Below, piece after piece: positions 34,377-43,285 of a stretch of DNA of 64,000 nucleotides (positions are counted from its first letter, which is position 1; each line of letters starts with the position of its first letter). Made by a program: the position numbers and the translations under genes. Under the pieces are notes generated by a model. It saw only the letters and a program-made list of their open reading frames with translations. It made no database searches and was not told the DNA's origin. Source of the DNA: Bacillota bacterium (GTDB taxonomy: Bacteria > Bacillota > Clostridia > Christensenellales > Aristaeellaceae); the NCBI GenBank assembly GCA_023411395.1, contig JAEYOV010000079.1, positions 1-64,000 on the forward strand, given 5' to 3'.

Positions 34377-34447
34377 GCGGGATAGCGCAGCATCCACAGA
34401 ATGCGGACGGCAATCCGACTGACTTCTGGTAAAGTGCGCTATCCCGC
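34377..34447 (-). other. Intercistronic stem-loop between binding protein and permease genes
   Basis: GCGGGATAGCGCA (34377-34389) and TGCGCTATCCCGC (34435-34447) are perfect 13-bp complements around a 45-nt loop. It follows the binding-protein stop codon by 63 nt and ends 50 nt before the permease start. There is no T tract. It matches the position of the stem-loops after the other two binding-protein genes. Confidence 0.65.
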
Positions 34448-34509
34448 AAAGCTTTCATGCCATTGTGCACGCGTGAGGTGATCCCATGATTATAACGGGT
34501 GCTTTCAAA

Positions 34510-35976
34510 TCATTCCTTTTGCGAAAGCCACGCATCCAACTGCTTTTGCTTTTCCGCGATCACCGCGCCTATCCCGGCATCGTCCAGCTCCTTGTAGAAG
34601 ACCTCCAGCGTCTTGTCGGGGTCCAGCACGCCGCATTGCAGCGCGAGGTCGTACTTGGCAACAACATTGTTGCAGGCAGTCAGCTCTTTCAGAACCGCCT
34701 CGGGATTGAACTTGAATCCCTTGGCCGGCGAGGGATGCGCATTGGCATTATACTCCGTCAGGTACTGCCACTGGTCCTCGCGCTCGCCGGCCCAATTGTA
34801 GGTGATGGCGGCGTTGGGCCATGCCCAGGGCAAGCGCATGTAGGTGGTGGTGGAGGCGTCCACGCCATCGGGATAATCAATGATGCCTCTTGCCTCATCC
34901 ACGATCTGATAATTCATGCCGTTAAGGCCGTTGATAAGCAGGTTGGAAACCACGGGATCGGTATAGGCAAGATTCAGGAAAGCCATTGCCTTGGCGGGAT
35001 CCTTGCTGTTGCCGGCAATGCACCAAACGATGTTCGCCACGTGGCCGGTGATGGAGAAAGGCTTGGAGAACGGATACGCAACAAGCTCCTCACCCAGTTG
35101 CGCTGCAAAACTCTCCACGTTGCCGGGATTGAAGCCCATGAAACCGCCCATGACCTTGCCGGCCCGCATCAGGCTCAGGCGGCTCTCGGAATTGTTGGAA
35201 GCATCCGGTTGCACAAGGCCCATCTGCGCCCATTTGTACATCCGCTTCACAAAATTCACATAAGTATCTGTCTTGAACCAGTTGACCACCGTGGTGCTGT
35301 CGCTGAAGGAATCTTCCAGCACGGCCAGGCCGCCGTCCAGGTTGTCCATCGTCAGGGGCATATACACATTGGTAAAGTCCATGCCGATGGGGTACATGTC
35401 GGGATGCAGCGCCTTGGCCTTGACCATCGCATCTTCCAGCTCGTCATAGCCCGTGATACTGTCTGCCGTGAGGCCGATCTCGTCAGCTACGCGCTTTAGC
35501 ATCATATAGCCAAAGTTCGTGCCCTTTTCCTTGACGGAGGGGAAGCCGTAAATATTTTCGCCCACCGACGCGCACCGGAAATCCTCGATGGGGATGCCGG
35601 CCTTGATATCCTTGCCCTCGTTATCCAAGTAAGGATTCATCGGCACAATTTGGCCCCTGTCCGCAAGGTCGGTGGTGGAATGGCCCAGCGTGCAGAACAC
35701 ATCCAGCTTTTCATTGGACGAGAGGGCCAGGTTCAGCTGGTCGCTGTAGGAACCAAAGCCGATACGGACGATCTCCACCTTCATGCCGATCTTTTCAAGC
35801 GCGATCTTCGACACCTGTGCCGCCACCTCATTGGTGGTCTCCGTTGCGGCGTCGCCAAACATCATGACCCGTACCGTGTACGGTTCTTCGGCGCCGGCCT
35901 GCGAAAGGAGGCCGAACGAGCCCAGCGCCAGCATGATGGTCAGGAGCAACGAGAGGAGTCTTTTCATTTTCTTCAC
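34510..35976 (-). CDS. Sugar ABC transporter substrate-binding protein
   Basis: 488-residue family 1 binding protein. The signal peptide is about 1-29 (SPase I type, cut near AGA, mature EEPYTVRVMMFGD); no lipobox cysteine. The N-terminal lobe has KIALEKIGMKVEIVRIG and KLDVFCTLGHSTTDLADRGQIVPM, typical for these proteins. It is divergent from a YesM/YesN pair, an arrangement used for oligosaccharide uptake; no glycosidase lies beside it, so the ligand cannot be guessed. Confidence 0.9.
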   Translation of the reverse strand: MKKMKRLLSLLLTIMLALGSFGLLSQAGAEEPYTVRVMMFGDAATETTNEVAAQVSKIALEKIGMKVEIVRIGFGSYSDQLNLALSSNEKLDVFCTLGHSTTDLADRGQIVPMNPYLDNEGKDIKAGIPIEDFRCASVGENIYGFPSVKEKGTNFGYMMLKRVADEIGLTADSITGYDELEDAMVKAKALHPDMYPIGMDFTNVYMPLTMDNLDGGLAVLEDSFSDSTTVVNWFKTDTYVNFVKRMYKWAQMGLVQPDASNNSESRLSLMRAGKVMGGFMGFNPGNVESFAAQLGEELVAYPFSKPFSITGHVANIVWCIAGNSKDPAKAMAFLNLAYTDPVVSNLLINGLNGMNYQIVDEARGIIDYPDGVDASTTTYMRLPWAWPNAAITYNWAGEREDQWQYLTEYNANAHPSPAKGFKFNPEAVLKELTACNNVVAKYDLALQCGVLDPDKTLEVFYKELDDAGIGAVIAEKQKQLDAWLSQKE

Positions 35977-36067
35977 CTGTTCCTTTCATTTTCAAGCTTT
36001 GTTCCGATCATACACGATGCGCGTCATGCACGCTATCATATTGGTTATCCCATATTGTTGCGAATGT

Positions 36068-36083
36068 GCACTTTTTGAAGTGC
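36068..36083. promoter_or_regulatory. Palindrome in the divergent SBP/kinase region
   Basis: GCACTT (36068-36073) and AAGTGC (36078-36083) form a small perfect palindrome between the divergent binding-protein and histidine-kinase genes. It is a candidate site for the YesN-type regulator; untested. Confidence 0.3.
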
Positions 36084-36150
36084 GCTACGAAGCATTATCA
36101 AATATCGAGCCTGCATTGTCAATTTTGTATCCTATATATTGGGAAGCAGA

Positions 36151-36178
36151 TTGCATTTGCTCAAATAGCTTATATAAT
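36151..36178 (+). promoter_or_regulatory. Promoter of the YesM/YesN operon
   Basis: TTGCAT (36151-36156), 16-bp spacer, TATAAT (36173-36178), 43 bp before the kinase ATG. Confidence 0.6.
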
Positions 36179-36221
36179 GAGGAAAAAGGCGCGCGCCCGC
36201 CTGCAAACAAAAGGAGCATGC

Positions 36222-37946
36222 ATGATGAAGCAAAAGTTGCGCCTGTCCGCCGGTAGGATGGCCGTTATCGGCTTGCAGCTGCTGCTGATCCCCACGCTTA
36301 CCTTCTTCATCGTGTACAATATCTTTACCGTAAACGCGCTCAACCGCCAGATGTATGACGCCAACCGCAACGTAGTCTCGCTGTATCAGCGCATCCTTAA
36401 CCATGAGCTGAGTAAAATCGAAATGAGCCTGCTGGAGATTGTAGCCAATAACAGCGATTTTCAGCAACTGCTCAACAAGGCGACGCAGCTTGAGGCGCAC
36501 GTTTCATCCTATAATATCATTCAGCAGTACAACGCGCTGCTGAATTTGTTCCCTCAGGTCGCGGGGCTCCACATTCTGTCCGAAAAGAACGGCATCTACC
36601 GCAGCGTCTACAACGAGAATTACAGGTATCAGACGAAGGTCGCCCTGGAAGCGTATCTGCGGGAGCTGGTCCAAAGCAAAGGGCACCTGGAATATTCCTC
36701 GTGGTTTGCCCACGACATCGGCGGAACATCGTACCTGTTCCGCATGCTGTGGGTCAAAGAGACATACGCCATGTGCTCCATCTCCATGGATAATCTGCAA
36801 ACCGCCTTTGATCCGGACAATCCGGAAGGCTTCTTTGCTTTTTTCACCGATGACGGCACGCCTTATACCCAAGTGGGCCGCGTCAGGCAGGAAGGCATCC
36901 GGCTTGATCCCGGCATGGGCCCGTATTATGTGTCCGGCGCATCAAACAAGTACTTTGTCGCGCAGGCCCCGCTTAAAAGCGATCTTAACATCCACCTGGC
37001 GTACATCGTGCCATACGGCGGCATATGGCGCCTGATGGACCGCCCTCAAATTCTGCTGCTGGCCGGCCTGGTGATACTCATCACGCTGGTACCGCTGTAC
37101 CACAAGCTGCAAAGCCGCTTCTATTTTAAACCGCTGCGCGAATTGGTAGACACCATCAACGCGATTAGGGGCGGCCGGATCGGCACCACAATGCGCATCG
37201 ATTTCACGGTGGAGGAATTCAACCAGGCGGGCACCGCATTCAATGCGATGATGGATGAAATCAAAGACCTCAAAATCCTAGCGTATGAAAAGGAGATGCA
37301 GCGGCAGCGGATTGAGATGCAGTACCTGCAAATTCAAATCCGCCCCCATTTTTTCCTCAATTGCCTGAAGAACCTGTATGGCCTTGCGCAGCAGGAGAAG
37401 CATCGGGAAATACAGGAAATGATCGTTATGCTTTCCGACTACATCCGCTATATGTTCCGCGACAGTTCCATGATGGTGCCCGTGCGCAAGGAGCTTATGC
37501 TGGTGGAAAGCTACATCCGCATGCTGATAAACTCCACCGCCCTGCGTCTTCTTTATGAAACGCAGGTGGACGATTCGCTATTGGACCTTCCCATTCCCCA
37601 AATGGTGATTCTGACGTTCGTGGAAAACTCCGTCAAGCACGGGGCGCGTAAGGACCAGGCGCTGAAAATTCATGTGAAGGTGCAAAGCATATGCAGTGAA
37701 GAGGACCGCTTTATCAACATTGTCATTCTGGACAATGGGGTCGGATTTTCACCCGAAACGCTGGAGAGGCTGAACGTATCCGACCGCAATGAGGCCGATG
37801 GCGATCACATCGGCATCGACAACGTCAAAAACAGACTTTCGCTGCTTTACGAGGGCAAAAGCAGCGCGTTGTTTTCCAACACGGCAACCGGTGCGTGCGT
37901 GGACCTGTATCTCCCCTGCGCCGCCCCGCACATGCCAAATGCTTGA
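36222..37946 (+). CDS. YesM-type sensor histidine kinase
   Basis: 574 residues. There is an N-terminal membrane helix (about 10-32), an extracellular sensor domain (to about 290), a second helix (about 285-305), HAMP, then the histidine kinase core. The phosphoacceptor is H376 in IRPHFFLN (LytS/YesM type), and VENSVKHG with GVGFSPETL are ATPase boxes. Start 36222 has AAGGAG upstream; the frame to 36066 is an extension. It forms an operon with the response regulator at 37964 and is divergent from a sugar-binding protein gene, so it likely senses the substrate of that importer. Confidence 0.92.
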   Translation: MMKQKLRLSAGRMAVIGLQLLLIPTLTFFIVYNIFTVNALNRQMYDANRNVVSLYQRILNHELSKIEMSLLEIVANNSDFQQLLNKATQLEAHVSSYNIIQQYNALLNLFPQVAGLHILSEKNGIYRSVYNENYRYQTKVALEAYLRELVQSKGHLEYSSWFAHDIGGTSYLFRMLWVKETYAMCSISMDNLQTAFDPDNPEGFFAFFTDDGTPYTQVGRVRQEGIRLDPGMGPYYVSGASNKYFVAQAPLKSDLNIHLAYIVPYGGIWRLMDRPQILLLAGLVILITLVPLYHKLQSRFYFKPLRELVDTINAIRGGRIGTTMRIDFTVEEFNQAGTAFNAMMDEIKDLKILAYEKEMQRQRIEMQYLQIQIRPHFFLNCLKNLYGLAQQEKHREIQEMIVMLSDYIRYMFRDSSMMVPVRKELMLVESYIRMLINSTALRLLYETQVDDSLLDLPIPQMVILTFVENSVKHGARKDQALKIHVKVQSICSEEDRFINIVILDNGVGFSPETLERLNVSDRNEADGDHIGIDNVKNRLSLLYEGKSSALFSNTATGACVDLYLPCAAPHMPNA

Positions 37947-37963
37947 ATATGCAGGAGGATGAC

Positions 37964-39535
37964 ATGGTCGTACTGGTGGTGGATGACCAAACCAACGTGG
38001 CCGCCGGCATCGTATCCGGCGTCCGTTGGGAAAAGCTTCTAATCACAAAGGTCTGGACGGCTTACAATGCACACGAGGCAAGGGAGATCCTTGAAAGCCA
38101 TCCCGTGGATATCATGCTCTGCGACATTGAGATGCCCGTGGAAGACGGTTTGTCGCTGCTGCGCTGGGTCAAGCAAAACGATATCCCCGTGCTGTGCATT
38201 TTCCTGACCGCTCATGCGGACTTCATCTACGCCAAGGAAGCCGTGCGGCTGGGCGGCTTCGATTATATCCTGCAGCCGGCTCGGTATGAGGATATTGAAA
38301 AATCCATTCAGCGTGCCCAGCAGGCAATCAATAAAAAGCGTGCGTTGGATGAGTATTCCGCCTACGGCCAGTTTTTTTACCGCAGGAGGGAGCGCCTGCT
38401 GGACAGCGTATTGCAGGATTGGCTGAAAACCTCCTCCTCCGCGGAGGCCCTGAGTGTGTACGACGATCTGAAGGCGCTGAACATCCCGCTGAGCGGGAAA
38501 ACGCCAGCACATGCCGCTGTGCTGCGCATCGTTTCCTGGCACGAGGGAATTGAGCCATGGCCACTGAAGCTTATTCGCTATACGCTGGAAAACATGCTGG
38601 CCGAGCTGTTCGGGCATTACGGGCAGAGCGTGCTCCTGATCGAGTGGGACGAAAACACAATGATCCTGCTGGTGGTCGGCAAGCAAGGAAATTTGATCGA
38701 CAGGGAAGGCGCGGTGCGCCAGCTTGCGCGCCTTCAGGGTATATGTCAAAATGAGCTGCAATTTGAGCTGGCTTTCTGCATGGAAGACCCCATCCCCGCG
38801 GCCGGTATACCCGCGCGGGTTGCGCGCCTTGTAAGCGCGCTTGCTAAGGACGCCGGTGTGCCGGTAACCCTTCCCAATTCCGCCACAGGCGGGGATGAAG
38901 TTCCGGAACCTGATATGAAGGACTGGGCGCTGCTTTTGGCGCAGGGCGAAGGCGACAAGGTCAGGCAGGAGGCGCTTCATTACCTGCATCGTCTCTCCTC
39001 AGATAACGCCGGGGCCGCGGAGGCCCTGTTCCGCTTCTACCGTCTGTTTGCACAGGCTGTTTACAGCGCGGCCCGGCGCGTAAACCTCCCGGTGGATGAG
39101 ATGTTCCTTCAGGGGGATGATACCGGAACGTCCAGGCAAACCTTGTCCTCCCTAAGCGGGATGTGTGACTTCGTCTCGTTTGCCACCGGCTTTTTTGACA
39201 AGGCGGTACAATGCGGCGTAGACCAGAAAACCATTGTCGGCCAGGTGGTAGAATACATTCAAAACAACATTGAGCAGGATATACGCCGTGAAGACATCGC
39301 CGCCGAGATATTTTTCAGCAAAACCTATATCTCCAGGCTCTTCAGAAGAGAAACCGGCGTCACGCTGAAGGAATACATCGTAAAGGCCAAGATGCAAAAA
39401 GCTCGGGAACTACTCACGGCCACACGGCTGCCTGTCGGCGCCATTGCGGCCAAGGTGGGGTATGACAATTTTTCGCATTTCACACAGGTGTATAAACGCA
39501 TCTATGGGATTACACCCACCGAGGAGAGGAAATAG
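37964..39535 (+). CDS. YesN-type response regulator, AraC output
   Basis: 523 residues. The receiver domain (1-120) has the phosphoacceptor D54 in LCDIEMPVEDGLSLL. A large middle segment follows, and the C-terminal AraC domain has IAAEIFFSKTYISRLFRRETG and AKVGYDNFSHFTQVYKRIYG (about 430-520). Start 37964 is chosen for its AGGAGG; an ATG at 37949 is also in frame. It is 17 nt after the kinase gene, and likely activates the divergent binding-protein operon. Confidence 0.92.
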   Translation: MVVLVVDDQTNVAAGIVSGVRWEKLLITKVWTAYNAHEAREILESHPVDIMLCDIEMPVEDGLSLLRWVKQNDIPVLCIFLTAHADFIYAKEAVRLGGFDYILQPARYEDIEKSIQRAQQAINKKRALDEYSAYGQFFYRRRERLLDSVLQDWLKTSSSAEALSVYDDLKALNIPLSGKTPAHAAVLRIVSWHEGIEPWPLKLIRYTLENMLAELFGHYGQSVLLIEWDENTMILLVVGKQGNLIDREGAVRQLARLQGICQNELQFELAFCMEDPIPAAGIPARVARLVSALAKDAGVPVTLPNSATGGDEVPEPDMKDWALLLAQGEGDKVRQEALHYLHRLSSDNAGAAEALFRFYRLFAQAVYSAARRVNLPVDEMFLQGDDTGTSRQTLSSLSGMCDFVSFATGFFDKAVQCGVDQKTIVGQVVEYIQNNIEQDIRREDIAAEIFFSKTYISRLFRRETGVTLKEYIVKAKMQKARELLTATRLPVGAIAAKVGYDNFSHFTQVYKRIYGITPTEERK

Positions 39536-39626
39536 ACTCTGTTCGCCAGGCAAAACACAATACCAGTTAATGATGCGTTACTGCCTGTACAGGGCGTCCT
39601 GCGTTTTAACCTCGGCAATAAAAAAA

Positions 39627-39663
39627 GGCTGTCTCTTTGCGGTTCCCTCGCATTGAGACAGCC
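39627..39663. terminator. Bidirectional terminator
   Basis: GGCTGTCTC (39627-39635) pairs with GAGACAGCC (39655-39663), flanked by an A run on the left and CCTTTT on the right. It serves the regulator gene on the plus strand and the secreted-protein gene on the minus strand. Confidence 0.85.
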
Positions 39664-39699
39664 CCTTTTGCCGCGCAGCCTTGCCCGGCGCATGTCAAA

Positions 39700-41247
39700 T
39701 CAATAAGTGATATTTCCGTTCATCGTGGACAGGATGGAGGGCGGCAGGTTCTGCATGATCTGGCCCATCTGCATCATCATGTTCATGGAGACTTCCTGAT
39801 ACCAGGCCTGCAATTCTTCCACGGTCATCTTGCCAGGGCGAACGCTGTCTTCGCCGATGGCGGGGACTTCCACCGGTTCACCGGTGACGGTGGAGTACAA
39901 AACAGAGGCAATAGGCGCGCTTTGGCCGGTAAGATAAATATCCAGCTTGCCATCCGCCTTGATATCCGCGCCGCTGGGGACGGTGTTCTTGGTGTTGTCC
40001 AGAAGGAAGCCCATCACCTGGCCAAAGTTGCTGATCTCCGCGCCCAGCTTCCAGGATTCCGTGACGCCGAGGCCTGCTGTCTCCTGCTGTCCAACAAAGT
40101 CCAGCTTCATGCCGAAGATATCCATGCCCATCTGGCTCACATCCACCGCTACATGCCACTGGTCGCCACCTTGGGCAGCTTCCTTGGTGGAAAGCAGGAA
40201 GGCAAAGCCGTCGGTGCCGGAGGTTACGTCAAAGGTAAGCTGGGTGTTGAGGCCATCGGTTTGGGTCTTTGTATAGTAGCCGGCCAGAATGGTGTCCTTG
40301 GGATTTTCCTTGTCCTCGCCAAAGATGCGGGCCTTTAATTCCAGGGCTACCAAATTGCCGGTGCTGTCCAGCCATGTGGTAACGGTGAAAGGTTCGGGTA
40401 AAGCAGGGGCGGCATCCTTCAAGAATTCTTCGGGCATTGCTTTGAGCGCTTCCTGCATATCCGCCTTGGCGGCGGAAAGGTCGCCGGCATCAAGGTCCAA
40501 AGAGGAAATGTAGTTGATGAGCGTATCCAGATTTACGTCCTTGCCGGCCCAGTTGGCCACAATGGTCAGCAGGTCGGAAATCTGCGCCGCGGACAGGGAA
40601 TACACCACTTGCATGGCGGCGGTGTCATGCTTATCGCTCTCAAAGGTGTCCGTCGTGATTTCGGGAGCCGACATAAGGTTGGTGAACCACTCTGTCAGAG
40701 GCATCACCAGGTCCTGCTGCAGGCTTTGGGGATCGAACTCCGGCAGTTTGGGAAGCTCACCCTTCATCAGCGAGGCATAGAACTGTAAATATGCCTTGTA
40801 GATGGCCAGCGTAGCTTCATCGGCGCCTTCCATCTCCATTTGGGTGATAAAGAACTGCACGTATTCTTCCGGGGTGAAGGAAAGCGTCTTGTCTCCAAAC
40901 AGGTTGCTCTTGAGGTGGAATTGGAATGGATCCGGTTCCACCAGTTCGGTAAAAGACAGGGAGGGTTGATCCTGCAGGATTACGTCCGCCTTAAGCAGGA
41001 CGGCGTCCATGTTCTGCTGCATGACGGTTTCCAGGCGCAGCGCTTTGAGCAGGTCCGCCACCGGTGCCAAGGAGGGATCCTGCGCCATCGCTTCCCCGGG
41101 CTCGAAGGTGACGGTGGTCTTTACGCTGCGGCCTGCGCCCATCGCCTTGTCCAAAATGGAAGAAGGCGCATTTTCCCCCAGGGAAAGAACGGGGAGGACA
41201 AGCAACGCCAGTACCAGTACAAAGGCGGTAAACTTGCGTGTCTTCAT
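39700..41247 (-). CDS. Secreted protein of unknown function
   Basis: 515 residues. The signal peptide is about 1-24 (MKTRKFTAFVLVLALLVLPVLSLG), with no lipobox cysteine. The mature protein is acidic, rich in Met, Leu and Gln, with repeated beta-type stretches (TFEPGEAM..., SLSAAQISDLLT, FTVTTWLDSTGNLVALELKARIFG). The central beta pattern vaguely suggests a LolA/LppX-like shell, but I do not assign a family. It is monocistronic between two terminators; its signal peptide resembles those of nearby secreted proteins. Confidence 0.7.
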   Translation of the reverse strand: MKTRKFTAFVLVLALLVLPVLSLGENAPSSILDKAMGAGRSVKTTVTFEPGEAMAQDPSLAPVADLLKALRLETVMQQNMDAVLLKADVILQDQPSLSFTELVEPDPFQFHLKSNLFGDKTLSFTPEEYVQFFITQMEMEGADEATLAIYKAYLQFYASLMKGELPKLPEFDPQSLQQDLVMPLTEWFTNLMSAPEITTDTFESDKHDTAAMQVVYSLSAAQISDLLTIVANWAGKDVNLDTLINYISSLDLDAGDLSAAKADMQEALKAMPEEFLKDAAPALPEPFTVTTWLDSTGNLVALELKARIFGEDKENPKDTILAGYYTKTQTDGLNTQLTFDVTSGTDGFAFLLSTKEAAQGGDQWHVAVDVSQMGMDIFGMKLDFVGQQETAGLGVTESWKLGAEISNFGQVMGFLLDNTKNTVPSGADIKADGKLDIYLTGQSAPIASVLYSTVTGEPVEVPAIGEDSVRPGKMTVEELQAWYQEVSMNMMMQMGQIMQNLPPSILSTMNGNITY

Positions 41248-41381
41248 GGGAATCTCCTTTCCTTATCCATATCGCATGCAAGCAATATAGTCAATGCCAT
41301 TATATATTCAAAATACTGCCTTGTCATCTATTTCCTGATCGAGATGTGCAGGAAATTGTTTCAAACCAACCATGGAGACGT

Positions 41382-41410
41382 ACAAAAATCCCCGGCCCGG
41401 CGGGCCGGGG
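41382..41410 (-). terminator. Terminator of the 5'-nucleotidase gene
   Basis: CCCCGGCCC (41390-41398) pairs with GGGCCGGGG (41402-41410), loop GGC. On the minus strand it is followed by ATTTTTG. It lies 12 nt after the stop at 41423. Confidence 0.85.
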
Positions 41411-41422
41411 AAAGGAATTCCG

Positions 41423-42913
41423 CTAGTTTGCCAGGGTGATGCGCCCGTCTGCCGCAGGGCTGATTTCGCCATGCGTCTGGAGATAAGCCTTCAGCGCCTC
41501 GTCCAGGCCGCCAAACAGCCTGCTCACGGGGGCGTTGGCGAACATGGTATACCCGTCGCCGCCGGCAGCCATAAAGTCGTTTGTGGCCAGCAGGTAGGTC
41601 TTGTCCTCTTCCAGGGGAACGCCGCCAATTTCAATGGAAACCACCCGGCTTCCTGCTTCCCTGGCGGGGTCGAAAACGGCTTTCATACCGGCGATTTGGG
41701 GGAAGCCGCCATTTTGGTCGGGATACATCCTAAAACCATGCTCCAAAGCGGCCTTGAGGTCCGCCCCGGTGATTTCCTTGGTGACGACGATGTTTCCAAA
41801 GGGGAAGACGGTGACCACATCCTTCAAGGTGATATCCCCGGCGGGAATGCCGGCGCGGATGCCGCCTCCATTTGTGATGGCCACTTCCGCCCCGGCGTAT
41901 TCCAGGATGGCGTCGGCTGCCACGTTCCCCAGGTTGGTTTCCCTGGTGCGTACGTTGGCCCGCTCGCCGTCAAGGTCCACCTTGGTTTTTCCTACTACCT
42001 GAAGCAGCGTCACATCCTGGGCGGCCTTGACCTCATCAATCACTTTGAGTACAGCCCTGTCCTCAAATACCTTGGGGGCCGGAATCAGTTCCGCCTGCAT
42101 GACCGGGCCATCGGCTTCAAACGTCATTTTGACCATGCCCAGGTTGTTCAGCTTTTCTCCGGCGGATACGATCAGGGCGCCGCCTTCCACCGCATGGCCG
42201 GCGGCCCAGGCGTCGTGGCTGTGGCCGTCGATGACCAGATCCACTCCGTCAAGCTTTGCAAGCGCTTCGCTGGTAACCACTTCTCCAGTGATGCCCCAGT
42301 GACACAAAACGATGATGGCATCCGTTTCGCCCTGAATTTGGGCAATACAGGCTTCCACTTCCCCGATGCCTTTGAACGCAATGCCCTGGATTTGGGCGGG
42401 ATGGATTTTGGGTACCATGTCCGGGGTTGCCGCGCCGATGATGCCGATTTTTTTGCCCGCTATCTCCTTGATGATGTATGGCGTGAAGGCCCGCGCGCCG
42501 TCGGCGGTGTAAATGTTGCAGTTGATGATGGGGAAGGGGAGGGAGGCTTCCAGTTCCTTCAGCCGGCCGAATCCATAATTGAAGTCATGGTTGCCGGGGG
42601 TCATGGCGTCGTAGCCCACTGCACTGAGCACCTGGGCGATGCTTGCACCGCCCACCGTTGTGGCAAATACCGTGCCGTGGAAGGTGTCGCCGGCATCCAG
42701 CACCAGCACGTTTTCTCTGGCGGCTTTTGCCGCGTTTATGTATCCGGCCATCATGGCGTAGCCCATGCCGCCGGAGGAGGCCTCTGCGTTGGCGTGCACG
42801 TCGTTGGTGTGGAAGATGGTGATTGTAACAGGCGCCGATGCCTGCTCACCCATGGCGGGCATGAGGGTCAGTGCCAGCAGCACCGAAAGGAGAAGGGACA
42901 GGAGCTTTTTCAT
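41423..42913 (-). CDS. Secreted 5'-nucleotidase/metallophosphatase (UshA-like)
   Basis: 496 residues with a signal peptide (cut near AMGEQ). The metallophosphoesterase domain has FHTNDVHAN, LDAGDTFHGT, PGNHDFNYG and IDGHSHDAW, the four metal-binding motifs. The C-terminal 5'-nucleotidase domain (about 320-490) has ETNLGNVAADAILEYAGAEVAITNGGGIR. It should dephosphorylate extracellular nucleotides or related esters, scavenging nucleoside and phosphate. Start 42913 has AAAGGTGG upstream; the frame to 42934 is less likely. Monocistronic, with its own promoter. Confidence 0.9.
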   Translation of the reverse strand: MKKLLSLLLSVLLALTLMPAMGEQASAPVTITIFHTNDVHANAEASSGGMGYAMMAGYINAAKAARENVLVLDAGDTFHGTVFATTVGGASIAQVLSAVGYDAMTPGNHDFNYGFGRLKELEASLPFPIINCNIYTADGARAFTPYIIKEIAGKKIGIIGAATPDMVPKIHPAQIQGIAFKGIGEVEACIAQIQGETDAIIVLCHWGITGEVVTSEALAKLDGVDLVIDGHSHDAWAAGHAVEGGALIVSAGEKLNNLGMVKMTFEADGPVMQAELIPAPKVFEDRAVLKVIDEVKAAQDVTLLQVVGKTKVDLDGERANVRTRETNLGNVAADAILEYAGAEVAITNGGGIRAGIPAGDITLKDVVTVFPFGNIVVTKEITGADLKAALEHGFRMYPDQNGGFPQIAGMKAVFDPAREAGSRVVSIEIGGVPLEEDKTYLLATNDFMAAGGDGYTMFANAPVSRLFGGLDEALKAYLQTHGEISPAADGRITLAN

Positions 42914-42975
42914 GAATGCAGCCACCTTTCTCATGGTTCTCGGAATGTAAAGCTGAGTGGATGGTTTACAAGAAA

Positions 42976-42984
42976 ATTATACCA
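42976..42984 (-). promoter_or_regulatory. Extended -10 promoter of the 5'-nucleotidase gene
   Basis: On the minus strand the sequence TGGTATAAT gives a TGn-TATAAT extended -10 (42984-42976), 63 bp before the start at 42913. No good -35 is visible. The region 42985-43285 upstream of the divergent operon is AT-rich and shows no gene. Confidence 0.5.
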
Positions 42985-43285
42985 TATACATTGTTTTAAT
43001 ATGTACAGTATCATGGAAAAATTCAGATAAACAATAAGTGAAAAGGGAAACAATTTCAATAATGCATAAAATTATCGGGATTTAGTATGCAATCTACTAC
43101 AAAATTCGCAGAATGATCGATATTTTCCAGAAACCTGCGCAAATCACCATTTTCTCATGCGCGTTTGTGCGCGTTTTTGGCCAAATGCCCATGGAATGCT
43201 TACAAAGGCTGTGTTACAATAAGAACGCAACATGCTTGTTATGCTGTCTTCGTAATTGATAGCGGAAGAATTGAGGCGATCTTCA

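Noticed and set aside
41372..43030. 552-codon plus-strand frame opposite the 5'-nucleotidase
   Set aside because: It runs through a terminator and is antisense to four conserved metallophosphatase motifs.
43130..43175. Short GCGCGTTT direct repeats upstream of the GlpA-like gene
   Set aside because: Only two short copies with irregular spacing; no palindrome or promoter link could be shown.
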